A DNA stretch of 6,578 nucleotides from Candidatus Latescibacteria bacterium 4484_7 (GCA_002085285.1 NATK01000090.1:1-6578); one strand, 5' to 3'; counted from the stretch's first letter, positions 1 through 6,503 are shown. Notes: generated by a model from the letters alone, not told the origin. Made by a program: numbers and translations.

Positions 1-605
1 AATTCGAGGTGTGCCGGGCCGATATTCGTTACCACTCCGTAATCCGGCCCGGCTATATCACTTAAAGCATGTATCTCTTTCGGTGCACTCGCTCCCATCT
101 CCGTGACGAGAATCTCCTCACTCCCATCCATACCCAGAATGGTTACTGGCAGTCCGATATGATTGTTGAGATTGCCCGGTGTAGAATGGACCTTGAAACG
201 TCTCGAAAGGACCGAAGCGATCATCTCTTTCGTAGTCGTTTTACCCGTGCTGCCCGTCACTGCGACCACTCGCGGGCCGATGAGCTTCCTGTATTCGGCG
301 GCAAGTCTCTGCAGAGCCTTCAAGGTATCCCTAACGGCGAAGATCGCAACCTCTCGAGCCGAATCGCCCAGCGAACCAGCAGCTTCAGCAGCCGATCCAT
401 CAATAACGACAGCCTTCGCACCCTTTCTTAACGCCTCTTTGACGAACTTATGTCCATCGGTCCTCTCACCGTGGAGTGCAACGAAGATAGTCCCCTCGCA
501 TTCCTTTCGCGTATCTATCGAAACCCCTTTCACGGTGCCGTCCGTACGACCGGCGATCTTTCCACCGATCCCTTCGATTATTTTCGATGCCCACTGGAGT
601 TCCAA
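1..605 (-). CDS. murF: MurF, UDP-MurNAc-tripeptide--D-Ala-D-Ala ligase (N-terminal part, runs off left edge)
   Basis: MurF is the cytoplasmic ATP-dependent ligase that adds D-Ala-D-Ala to UDP-MurNAc-tripeptide, completing the pentapeptide precursor. I translated the minus strand directly: 201 codons are present, about 45% of a usual MurF of roughly 450 residues. Visible are the N-terminal substrate-binding domain with GVSIDTR (27-33), the ATP P-loop TGSTGKTTTK (117-126), the MurF-typical GNLNNHIG segment (144-151), EMGAS (169-173) and NIGPAHLE (194-201), where the window ends. There is no ATG: the frame opens after a TGA, and the best start is TTG at 605-603, giving MELQWASKIIEGIGG, which matches the usual MurF N-terminus. 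It starts 2 bases after the murE stop, with a weak AAGGG-like site inside the murE end, so translational coupling is likely. Family identity is certain; the start is inferred. Confidence 0.95.
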   Translation of the reverse strand, partial: MELQWASKIIEGIGGKIAGRTDGTVKGVSIDTRKECEGTIFVALHGERTDGHKFVKEALRKGAKAVVIDGSAAEAAGSLGDSAREVAIFAVRDTLKALQRLAAEYRKLIGPRVVAVTGSTGKTTTKEMIASVLSRRFKVHSTPGNLNNHIGLPVTILGMDGSEEILVTEMGASAPKEIHALSDIAGPDYGVVTNIGPAHLE

Positions 606-607
606 CT

Positions 608-2080
608 CTATCCCTTCTTCGAGTTCAAAGCCTCTTCAGCAACCTCCGCGTCGCTGAAGTGATATTTCTTCGTTCCGACGATCTGATAATCTTCGTGACC
701 TTTGCCCGCAATAACGACGATGTCGCCCGCCCCCGACTCATCGATCGCTTGGAAAACCGCTTCCTTCCTATCCCTTATTATACGAACAGGTTTTTCCGTT
801 CCAGGTATCCCCGCGACAATCTCCCTCGCTATCTCATCACCATCCTCTGTTCTCGGATTGTCGTCGGTTATTACCACCGTATCGCTTAACTCGTAGGCGA
901 TGCGTCCCATAAGAGGCCTCTTTCCCCTGTCCCTGTCACCCCCTGCTCCGAATACCGTTATCAGTCTTTCGGGTCCCAGTTCCTTGCAAAAGCCGAGGAG
1001 CCTCTCAAGGGCATCTGGCGTATGGGCGTAATCGACAACGACGACTGGTGCAGACGGGCCCGAATGAATGATCTGAAATCTCCCGGGCACTCCACTCACA
1101 GCCTCGAGGCCTTTCTTGATATCGTTCAGATCTGCACCTGCAACCATCGCAGCCGCCGCGGCCGCCAGGGCATTGTATACCGAAAATGTGCCGAGGAGCC
1201 TCAATGCGATGTCAATGCTGCCACTGTTCGTCTTTAACTCGAAAGCAGTCCCGTTAATATCAGCCTCTACGTCAACTGCGGTGAAATCGGCCTCTCCCGA
1301 TAAGCCGTAAGAAAGCTTCTCCCCCTTGAACCTATCGGCTATGGAGCGAACGGCAGAATCGTCGATGTTGTAAACAAGCACACCTGGCTTCTTCTTCCTC
1401 GATGGATCTACCAGACTCTTTGCAAGAAGCTCCTTCGCAGCGATGTAGTTCTCCATAGTTTGGTGATAATCGAGATGGTCCCTCGTAATGTTGGTGAAGA
1501 CACCCACATCGAACTCGAGGCCTTCTATCCTCTTCTGAACGGTCGAATGGGAACTCACCTCCATGGCAACGCTCTTGCATCCCTGGCCAGCGAAATCGGC
1601 CAGAATCCTATAAAGATCGTTCAATGACGGAGTCGTGTTTGTCGTAGCCGAGAACTCATCTCCGGCACCGAACCCTATGGTTCCAATGATTCCAGCGCTG
1701 CCCGTCGACCTTTCGAGAATCGACTTCAGCAGAAAAACAGTCGATGTCTTCCCGTTGGTTCCAGTGACGCCGACGAGAGTCAGCCTCTTTGCAGGATCGC
1801 CGTAGAATATCTTCGCAACCCCTGCAAGAGCCACTCGAGTGTCTTCGACCACGATAGCCGGCACAGAAGACGAAATCTCGTTTTCCACAAGAAGGGCTGC
1901 AGCACCCCTGGAGATTGCTTCATCGACGAAATTGTGCCCATCGAACTCGCTCCCTCTGAGAGCCACGAAGAGCTCACCCTTCTTCACCGAGCGTGAGTCG
2001 GTCGAAATACCGGTGACCTCCATATCCTTGAAGGCGATCAGGCTTTTCACCTCGATTTGTTCTATCAGTCGAGAAATCAT
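608..2080 (-). CDS. murE: MurE, UDP-MurNAc-L-Ala-D-Glu:meso-diaminopimelate ligase
   Basis: Cytoplasmic Mur ligase that adds the third stem-peptide residue to UDP-MurNAc-L-Ala-D-Glu using ATP. With the ATG at 2080 the protein is 490 residues, normal for the family. Motifs in order: STDSR (26-30, UDP-sugar binding), P-loop TGTNGKT (106-112), TNTTPS (147-152), NITRDHLDYH (197-206), AAK with the probable carbamylated lysine K216, GAGGDRDRGKR (378-388), DNPR (407-410), and AGKGHEDYQ (458-466). DNPR is the established signature of enzymes selecting meso-diaminopimelate rather than lysine, so the substrate call is good. The reading frame extends upstream to 2137, but that would add 19 basic residues buried in the preceding gene. 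The ATG overlaps the TGA of the penicillin-binding protein gene by one base (TGATG), and GGAGGA lies 11 bases upstream. A TTG one codon earlier (2083) is an alternative with 8-base spacing. Confidence 0.97.
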   Translation of the reverse strand: MISRLIEQIEVKSLIAFKDMEVTGISTDSRSVKKGELFVALRGSEFDGHNFVDEAISRGAAALLVENEISSSVPAIVVEDTRVALAGVAKIFYGDPAKRLTLVGVTGTNGKTSTVFLLKSILERSTGSAGIIGTIGFGAGDEFSATTNTTPSLNDLYRILADFAGQGCKSVAMEVSSHSTVQKRIEGLEFDVGVFTNITRDHLDYHQTMENYIAAKELLAKSLVDPSRKKKPGVLVYNIDDSAVRSIADRFKGEKLSYGLSGEADFTAVDVEADINGTAFELKTNSGSIDIALRLLGTFSVYNALAAAAAAMVAGADLNDIKKGLEAVSGVPGRFQIIHSGPSAPVVVVDYAHTPDALERLLGFCKELGPERLITVFGAGGDRDRGKRPLMGRIAYELSDTVVITDDNPRTEDGDEIAREIVAGIPGTEKPVRIIRDRKEAVFQAIDESGAGDIVVIAGKGHEDYQIVGTKKYHFSDAEVAEEALNSKKG

Positions 2081-4200
2081 CAATTGATCATTCCTCCGCT
2101 GCCCCCGTTGTCTGCGATTTTCACGGCCGGCCTGCACTTCAGGGCAACCTCACTGCCCCTTGCCACCTTTCTGCCCGGCCGAGGTCTCTGGATCTTAACA
2201 CTTCCGAAACCCTCGAACCTGCATTTGAGCCCCGCACCTATTATCAATCTCCTTGCCTTCCTCAAAGACATATTTCTTACATCGGGGACGGCGACGAGCA
2301 TTCCCTCGCCCTTTTTCTCCGTATGCAATCGCAACGTGACAGTGCTGCCCTTAGAAACAACCGTACCCGGATCCGGTTTTTGAGAATAAACGAACCCATT
2401 CTCCCCCTCACACTGTACGGTGAGCCCTATTGCTTCTCCCATGGCAAACGCCTCGCTCTTCGAAAGCCTCATAAAAGAAGGCACCTCTGCGGTTCGATCC
2501 TTTCCATAATCGATAGCGATGCTGCCTTCCGGATAAACGTCGAGGATATCAGTAGTCATGTTTATTCCCTCGACGATCCTGCTGAAGATGACAGCAGAAG
2601 ATTCGCCGCCGTAGATGTACGGGAATCTCGGCTCATCGAGCATCACCAGACATACCATCTTTGGTTTATTCACAGGAACAAAACCAGCGAAACTCGCCAC
2701 GTATTTATCGGGCATGTACCTCCTGCCGTCTGACTTCTGCGACGTCCCCGTCTTGCCGGCTACTTCGAGGCCTTTCACCGCAGCTTTCTTACCAGTGCCT
2801 TTTAGCACGACATCCCTGCAAAAATCCTTCATCAACGCCGCAGTCCTCTTCGAAAAAACCCTTCGCACCTTGATCGGTTTGAACCTCTTCACTATACCGC
2901 CGGCTCCGTCTTCGACCCTCAATGCGAGTTGCGGAACAACGAGTCTCCCACCATTGGCCAGAGTGCAGTAAGCCATCGCCATCTGAATAGGGGTAACACC
3001 TATCTCGTGCCCTATCGAAATACTCGGCAGCGTCCTTCTTGACCAGCTCTTAGGATGGGCAAGCATTCCACGCGACTCGGCCGGCAGCATCACCCCGCTC
3101 TTCGCTCCGAATCCGAACTTCAGAATGTAATTGTAAAATTCGTAAGGATCGGAATACATCGAGGCCTTAATCGTACAAATATTGCTCGATAACACGAAAG
3201 ACTCCTTGAAGGATAGCCAGCCGTATTCGTGATCGTCGTGAAACACGCCGAAATCGAAGGAGGCCTTGCCGTTCTCCGCATAAAATGAATCATCTGGCGC
3301 CACTTTGCCCTTCTCGAGAAGAAAGGAGTCTGTGATCAATTTGAATGTCGAACCGGGCTCGTAGATACAACTTACCGAATAAGAAGAATCAAGCTTCTCC
3401 ATTTCCCCTTTCTCTCCAGCCCTTTCGGAGAGGGCAATTATATACCCCGTAGAAGGATCCACCACAATAGCCACGCCGTATCTTGCTCCATATCTCTTGA
3501 CACCTTGGTCGAGTTCATAATCGACGATCTTCTGAACTCTCTCGTCTATTGTGAGCACGAGATTGCTGCCGTCTTTGGGTCTCTGGTAGGGAGCGTTGAG
3601 CAACCTGTACCTCTTTCTCCCTCCGCCGCGGTATTCGAAAAACCATCCGTCGTCACCTTTGAGATAGCGGTCGAACGATTTTTCGATTCCCGAAACTCCG
3701 CTATCCTTGTAATCGACCGAACCAACAAGCTGGCGAGGAACTGCATTTGACAGGTAAAGGCGGTCATGGTTGGGATCGAGCCTTATACCAGACATTGAAG
3801 AAAGTGCATTGACATCACTTTCGGTGAGGTTGAGGTCCCTTGCGAGCGGAATGTAGGGACAGTCCCTCGCCAGCTTTTTTCTCAAGGCAATCGGTTTTAT
3901 TCCGGTTATCTTCGACAATGTATTCAATTTTTCCTTGTTGTTCCTTGGAAAGTCCTTTGGAGTAACCCCCACAGTATAGGTCATATAAGTAACTGCAAGC
4001 GGAACGCCGTTTCGGTCGTAAATCGCACCTCTTTTTGCTGGCCAGATCTTCTTGTGTTTCCATTGGAGGTCGGCCCTCTTCTGATAATACCGGTGCCTTA
4101 AGACCTGAACCTGAAACAATCTCGCAGTTATCGCACAGAGAATTAGGATCGAAAGAATCGATACGAGTTTTAGCCGCCACTCTGATACTTTAACGCTCAT
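2080..4200 (-). CDS. ftsI: Class B penicillin-binding protein, FtsI/PBP2 type, with two PASTA domains
   Basis: Monofunctional D,D-transpeptidase, 706 residues, expected to cross-link septal peptidoglycan with FtsW and the FtsL complex. A short cytoplasmic N-terminus is followed by one membrane segment (about 11-30). The dimerisation domain begins near PAKRGAIYDRNG (54-65). The transpeptidase domain (about 240-545) shows all three catalytic motifs: STFK (284-287, nucleophile S284), SSN (338-340) and KTGT (483-486). After a linker come two PASTA repeats, about 572-626 (from AEVPSFMRLS) and 636-689 (from VAVPDVRNMS), then a short Gly/Ser-rich tail. This architecture resembles Gram-positive PBP2x/SpoVD rather than E. 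coli FtsI (588 residues, no PASTA). The start overlaps the ftsL-like gene by 11 bases and has no strong ribosome binding site, suggesting coupled translation. It could equally be named pbpB or spoVD; the position between ftsL and murE supports the division role. Confidence 0.95.
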   Translation of the reverse strand: MSVKVSEWRLKLVSILSILILCAITARLFQVQVLRHRYYQKRADLQWKHKKIWPAKRGAIYDRNGVPLAVTYMTYTVGVTPKDFPRNNKEKLNTLSKITGIKPIALRKKLARDCPYIPLARDLNLTESDVNALSSMSGIRLDPNHDRLYLSNAVPRQLVGSVDYKDSGVSGIEKSFDRYLKGDDGWFFEYRGGGRKRYRLLNAPYQRPKDGSNLVLTIDERVQKIVDYELDQGVKRYGARYGVAIVVDPSTGYIIALSERAGEKGEMEKLDSSYSVSCIYEPGSTFKLITDSFLLEKGKVAPDDSFYAENGKASFDFGVFHDDHEYGWLSFKESFVLSSNICTIKASMYSDPYEFYNYILKFGFGAKSGVMLPAESRGMLAHPKSWSRRTLPSISIGHEIGVTPIQMAMAYCTLANGGRLVVPQLALRVEDGAGGIVKRFKPIKVRRVFSKRTAALMKDFCRDVVLKGTGKKAAVKGLEVAGKTGTSQKSDGRRYMPDKYVASFAGFVPVNKPKMVCLVMLDEPRFPYIYGGESSAVIFSRIVEGINMTTDILDVYPEGSIAIDYGKDRTAEVPSFMRLSKSEAFAMGEAIGLTVQCEGENGFVYSQKPDPGTVVSKGSTVTLRLHTEKKGEGMLVAVPDVRNMSLRKARRLIIGAGLKCRFEGFGSVKIQRPRPGRKVARGSEVALKCRPAVKIADNGGSGGMIN
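2092..2097 (-). promoter_or_regulatory. Ribosome binding site of murE, inside the end of the ftsI-type gene
   Basis: GGAGGA lies in the last codons of the penicillin-binding protein gene. It is 11 bases from the ATG at 2080 and 8 bases from the in-frame TTG at 2083. The site supports a start here rather than the upstream extension to 2137; it leaves the ATG/TTG choice open, which changes only one residue. Confidence 0.6.
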
Positions 4201-4612
4201 CTCTGATAGAAATTACCCCTGCTTGAACGAAACGAATTTCACTATCCAGCCTGCGCGGAGCCCTTCTGCGAGAAGAGTTCTTCCGACTGAATGCCACCCT
4301 CTTGATATTTTCAGGACCGGCGGGCTTCAACCCGTAGCTCACGGCAACAGGAATGATCTTCTCGGGAGAAGTCAGTCGGTCGTATTCCGAGCTCAGATAC
4401 AGCTTTTCATTCATCAGGCGGTTCGCCTTGAGCCTATCAGCCTCTATCCTCTGGGACAGATCGAGAAAATATACGTGGAGCGAGATGTACAGCAACAGCG
4501 TGCTTGCGAAAAAGCCGAGCACGAGAACGAAGCTCACAGGGCTTATCTTCCCTTCGAGAGCCCGCTTCACAATTATCGAAAAATCGTTCCCCGACAGATT
4601 AAGCTTTTTCAT
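4190..4612 (-). CDS. ftsL: FtsL-like bitopic cell division protein
   Basis: A 140-residue single-pass membrane protein. About 24 residues are cytoplasmic, one hydrophobic segment spans about 25-50, and a charged heptad-like stretch (about 51-82) looks like a short coiled coil. It is followed by TSPEKIIPVAVSYGLKPAGP (81-100), which fits the FtsL/DivIC pattern in which a helix ends before a 'xxLGLxxP' motif. FtsL acts with FtsB/DivIC and FtsQ/DivIB to recruit and activate FtsW-FtsI. FtsL sequences diverge strongly, so the call rests on topology, size and the position between rsmH and ftsI, the standard place for ftsL. The start ATG lies one base after the rsmH stop, with GAGAGG about 8 bases upstream. 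The tail from about 108 is unusually basic (RKNSSRRRAPRR) and longer than in well-studied FtsL proteins. Confidence 0.8.
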   Translation of the reverse strand: MKKLNLSGNDFSIIVKRALEGKISPVSFVLVLGFFASTLLLYISLHVYFLDLSQRIEADRLKANRLMNEKLYLSSEYDRLTSPEKIIPVAVSYGLKPAGPENIKRVAFSRKNSSRRRAPRRLDSEIRFVQAGVISIRDER

Positions 4613-4613
4613 T

Positions 4614-5531
4614 TCACAACCTCTCAGCTACGCGAAGCCTTGCACTTCTTGCCCTTGGATTCGAATCGATCTCTTCCTGCGAAGGCCTGATTACCTTTCG
4701 AGTCAAGATCCTCAACCTCTTTTCCCTTCCACAGACGCACTCGGGGAAATCAGGTGGACAGATGCAACCCTTCTGTTCATCTTTGAAGAATCTCTTTACC
4801 ATCCTGTCCTCGAGCGAATGATAGCTCAGAACGGCCAGTCTGCCTCCGGGGTTGAGGTATTCCACCGCCTTGCGGAGAAACTCGTTCAAGTTGTCAAGCT
4901 CTCCGTTCGCCCAGATACGAAGAGCTTGAAAAACACGGGAGATGGATGGAATTGGGTTACCCCCGCCTATGGACCTTTCCACGATGCTCCTCAATTCAAA
5001 GGTTGTCTCTATAGGACGGCCCTTCCTCCCCTTGACGATATTTTTCGCTATACGGCGCGCTCTTCTTTCCTCCCCGTACCTTTTTATGATCTCGGCAAGC
5101 TCTCTCTCACCAGCACGGTTTAACAGCTCTATCACCGAACGTGCCCTTTCACCCATAGACATGTCGAGTCTGGCATCGACCATGTAGCTGAACCCGCGTT
5201 TCTCATCGGCGAGTTGCAGAGAAGAAAGTCCAAGATCCGCCAGAATACCGTCCGCCCTGCGATCTGCGAGATACCTGTCTATATCGTTGTAATATCCATG
5301 AATGAACGTCACCCTTTCACCGAAAGGCTTTAGCCTGACCCGAGCCTTTTCAAGTGCCATCGAATCGCAATCTATGCATAGAAGCCTCATCTTGTCTGTC
5401 CCGGCTCCGAGGATCGCCTCGGAGTGTCCGCCAGTGCCTGCCGTTGCATCGACATAAAACCCTCTTGGTTCATTAACGAGCAATTCCACCACCTTGTCCA
5501 CGAGAACGGGTATATGTTCCTTGCTATCCAT
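4614..5531 (-). CDS. rsmH: RsmH (MraW), 16S rRNA (cytosine-1402-N4)-methyltransferase
   Basis: S-adenosylmethionine-dependent enzyme that methylates N4 of C1402 in the decoding centre of 16S rRNA; cytoplasmic. The protein has 305 residues with the ATG at 5531, typical of the family. Motifs: HIPVL (6-10), the SAM-binding loop DATAGTGGHSEAIL (28-41), DLGLSSLQL (99-107), the RLDMSM segment (121-126), YGEE (152-155), FQALRIWANGEL (201-212), SYHSLEDR (236-243), the Cys cluster in CICPPDFPECVCG (256-268), and NPRARSARLR (291-300). The frame is open back to an ATG at 5567, but those 12 residues overlap the STAS gene and do not resemble an RsmH N-terminus; the chosen ATG lies 4 bases after the STAS stop. 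The ribosome binding site is weak (TAGGT), so coupling to the upstream gene is likely. Confidence 0.96.
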   Translation of the reverse strand: MDSKEHIPVLVDKVVELLVNEPRGFYVDATAGTGGHSEAILGAGTDKMRLLCIDCDSMALEKARVRLKPFGERVTFIHGYYNDIDRYLADRRADGILADLGLSSLQLADEKRGFSYMVDARLDMSMGERARSVIELLNRAGERELAEIIKRYGEERRARRIAKNIVKGRKGRPIETTFELRSIVERSIGGGNPIPSISRVFQALRIWANGELDNLNEFLRKAVEYLNPGGRLAVLSYHSLEDRMVKRFFKDEQKGCICPPDFPECVCGREKRLRILTRKVIRPSQEEIDSNPRARSARLRVAERL

Positions 5532-5535
5532 CAAC

Positions 5536-5907
5536 CTACTTGGCCACGAGCCCGGGGACGGATTCAATGATCTTTCCCCTTTCCATGGAGAGGAACTCGA
5601 GCGCTGCCTGCCAGTCTTTGAATATCTGTACCGATTCCGGTCTGCTCACGAAGGAGTATATCTGCAGGATGTAGTCGTTGAGCCCGCTGAATATGATCCT
5701 TCCCCTATGCTCTGTCTCTCCCTCAAGAAGTTGAAATGCCCTATAGTTGATGTGTGAAACCCCTTCGAAATCTATGATCGAATAGCCGGTGATCTCTCCG
5801 CCGATCCCTCTGGTGTAATCGAGAACACTTTCCATGTCTCTAATCGAAACGACACCGGCCAATCTCATTATCGTCACCCCGTTCTTAGTCGATTTGTATA
5901 GCCTCAT
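5536..5907 (-). CDS. Small stand-alone STAS-domain protein (anti-sigma factor antagonist-like)
   Basis: A 123-residue soluble protein without signal peptide or membrane segment. The layout fits a single STAS domain: an N-terminal strand pair (NGVTIMRLAGVVSIRD, 9-24), a helix, the strand-loop-helix YSIIDFEGVSHINYRAF (42-58), then GRIIFSGLNDYILQIY (69-84), and the closing helix FKDWQAALEFL (96-106). STAS proteins of the SpoIIAA/RsbV type bind anti-sigma kinases and are switched by serine phosphorylation. Aligned by eye, the usual D-S-S-G of that loop is N54-Y55-R56-A57 here, so classical phospho-switching is doubtful. It sits 12 bases downstream of mraZ and 4 bases upstream of rsmH, with TGAGGT three bases before the ATG, so it is co-expressed with the cluster. 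I know of no established dcw role for such a protein; function is unknown. Confidence 0.8.
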   Translation of the reverse strand: MRLYKSTKNGVTIMRLAGVVSIRDMESVLDYTRGIGGEITGYSIIDFEGVSHINYRAFQLLEGETEHRGRIIFSGLNDYILQIYSFVSRPESVQIFKDWQAALEFLSMERGKIIESVPGLVAK

Positions 5908-5919
5908 CTTACCTCACAA

Positions 5920-6369
5920 TCAAAATTCCCAATCGCTCTCCATGTATGTCCTTGCAGCCTCTTCCCTCATCTTTTCGTAACTGTCGGGATCCCATATCTC
6001 CATGTACGTCAAGGCGCCGACTACGACCACCCGCTTCGGTTTGCCGAGCATCTCGAGATAGTTGGCTGGTATCGCTATCCTGCCCGATCTATCTATGTTC
6101 ACCTGATGAGACGTATCGCTGTAAAACCTGACGAGATTTCTCCTCTTGGGTCCAGGCTCTAGAGAGGAAAGCTCCTTCATGATCATGTTCCAATGCGACA
6201 TTGGATAGAGATTCAGACAGTTGTCCTTGCCCTTGCTGATTATCAGTGTCTCCTTCAGTTCACTGGGAATCGCATGTCGGAACTTGGCCGGCACCATTAT
6301 TCTTCCCTTGGAATCGAGTGTGCATGTGTAGTTCCCGACAAAGCTGTTCACCATGCGTGGCTCTTCCAT
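5920..6369 (-). CDS. mraZ: MraZ, transcriptional regulator of the dcw cluster
   Basis: A 149-residue protein of the MraZ/AbrB-fold family, first gene of the cluster as in most bacteria. Both conserved half-domains carry the DxxxR signature: DSKGRIMVPAKFR (19-31) and DRSGRIAIPANYLEMLG (93-109). In E. coli MraZ binds short repeats upstream of its own gene and represses the cluster; a matching repeat set lies upstream here at 6441-6470. The chosen ATG at 6369 is preceded by AAAGGTGA (6380-6373), ending 3 bases before it. An internal ATG five codons later (6354) gives MVNSFVGNYTCTLD, which is closer to the family's usual start, so the first five residues are less certain. Confidence 0.97.
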   Translation of the reverse strand: MEEPRMVNSFVGNYTCTLDSKGRIMVPAKFRHAIPSELKETLIISKGKDNCLNLYPMSHWNMIMKELSSLEPGPKRRNLVRFYSDTSHQVNIDRSGRIAIPANYLEMLGKPKRVVVVGALTYMEIWDPDSYEKMREEAARTYMESDWEF

Positions 6370-6372
6370 CGC

Positions 6373-6380
6373 TCACCTTT
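6373..6380 (-). promoter_or_regulatory. Ribosome binding site of mraZ
   Basis: AAAGGTGA on the minus strand, with AGGTGA complementary to the 3' end of 16S rRNA, ends 3 bases before the ATG at 6369. It favours that ATG over the one at 6354, which has no comparable site in front of it. Confidence 0.6.
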
Positions 6381-6426
6381 CACTTTCTTTTTCCACGTAT
6401 CCGGGAAATGATGCTGGTTCCACTCG

Positions 6427-6443
6427 AAAACCTCTCTGGTTTT
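6427..6443 (-). other. Short hairpin in the mraZ leader
   Basis: A perfect inverted repeat AAAACC / GGTTTT with a 5-base loop (AGAGA on the minus strand) lies just downstream of the predicted transcription start. The stem is only 6 base pairs and largely A-U, so it could be chance. It lacks the strong GC stem and U-run of a terminator. Confidence 0.3.
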
Positions 6444-6470
6444 ATGACACCATGTCCCACTTTATCCCAC
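6441..6470 (-). promoter_or_regulatory. Probable MraZ operator: three 10-base-period direct repeats
   Basis: Reading the minus strand from 6470, the sequence splits into GTGGGATAAA, GTGGGACATG and GTGTCATAAA. The first two share GTGGGA exactly, and the third keeps GTG, the A at position 6, and the TAAA end of the first. Direct GTGG[G/A] repeats at about one helical turn upstream of mraZ are the known MraZ binding pattern in E. coli and other bacteria. Here they begin in the promoter spacer and cover the -10 box and the likely start site, a position expected to block RNA polymerase. Autorepression by MraZ is inferred from this. Confidence 0.75.
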
Positions 6471-6487
6471 TTCGATATTTGTGTCAA
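6459..6487 (-). promoter_or_regulatory. Sigma-70 type promoter of the mraZ cluster
   Basis: On the minus strand, a perfect -35 box TTGACA (6487-6482) is followed by a 17-base spacer (6481-6465) and the -10 box TAAAGT (6464-6459, 4 of 6 match to TATAAT). Transcription should start near 6452-6450, giving a leader of about 80 bases before mraZ. AT-rich A-tracts lie farther upstream. It is the only convincing promoter seen for the seven genes, and it overlaps the repeats described at 6441-6470. Confidence 0.75.
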
Positions 6488-6503
6488 CCACAAAATCACA
6501 AAT
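6477..6503. repeat. Inverted repeat covering the -35 box
   Basis: ATTTGTG (6477-6483) and its complement CACAAAT (6497-6503) flank 13 bases that include most of the -35 box of the mraZ promoter. The symmetry extends imperfectly outward (CGAT on the left, CG on the right). This could be an operator for a second regulator, but the AT-rich context makes a chance match possible. Confidence 0.3.

Noticed and set aside
163..657. Plus-strand open frame of 164 codons opposite murF
   Set aside because: The opposite strand carries clear MurF motifs, including the P-loop; the plus-strand translation is low-complexity Ser/Pro/Ala text without domain features.
608..2080. Thermotogae origin suggested by the general gene order
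   Set aside because: MurE has DNPR, the meso-DAP motif, unlike the lysine-using Thermotoga enzyme, and the PBP has PASTA domains; the phylum is left open.
2081..2137. Extended MurE start at 2137
   Set aside because: It would add 19 Arg/Gln-rich residues encoded inside the PBP gene, while a good ribosome binding site and a coupled ATG exist at 2080.
4353..5123. Long plus-strand open frame of 256 codons opposite rsmH and ftsL
   Set aside because: It lies antisense to two well-identified genes, has no recognisable motifs, and reads as a codon-composition shadow.
5532..5567. Extended RsmH start at 5567
   Set aside because: The 12 extra residues overlap the STAS gene and do not fit the RsmH N-terminus, which normally begins a few residues before HIPVL.
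6391..6423. Two further GTGGAA sequences in the mraZ leader as extra MraZ boxes
   Set aside because: They are 27 bases apart and out of the 10-base phase of the repeats at 6441-6470, and they differ from GTGGGA.
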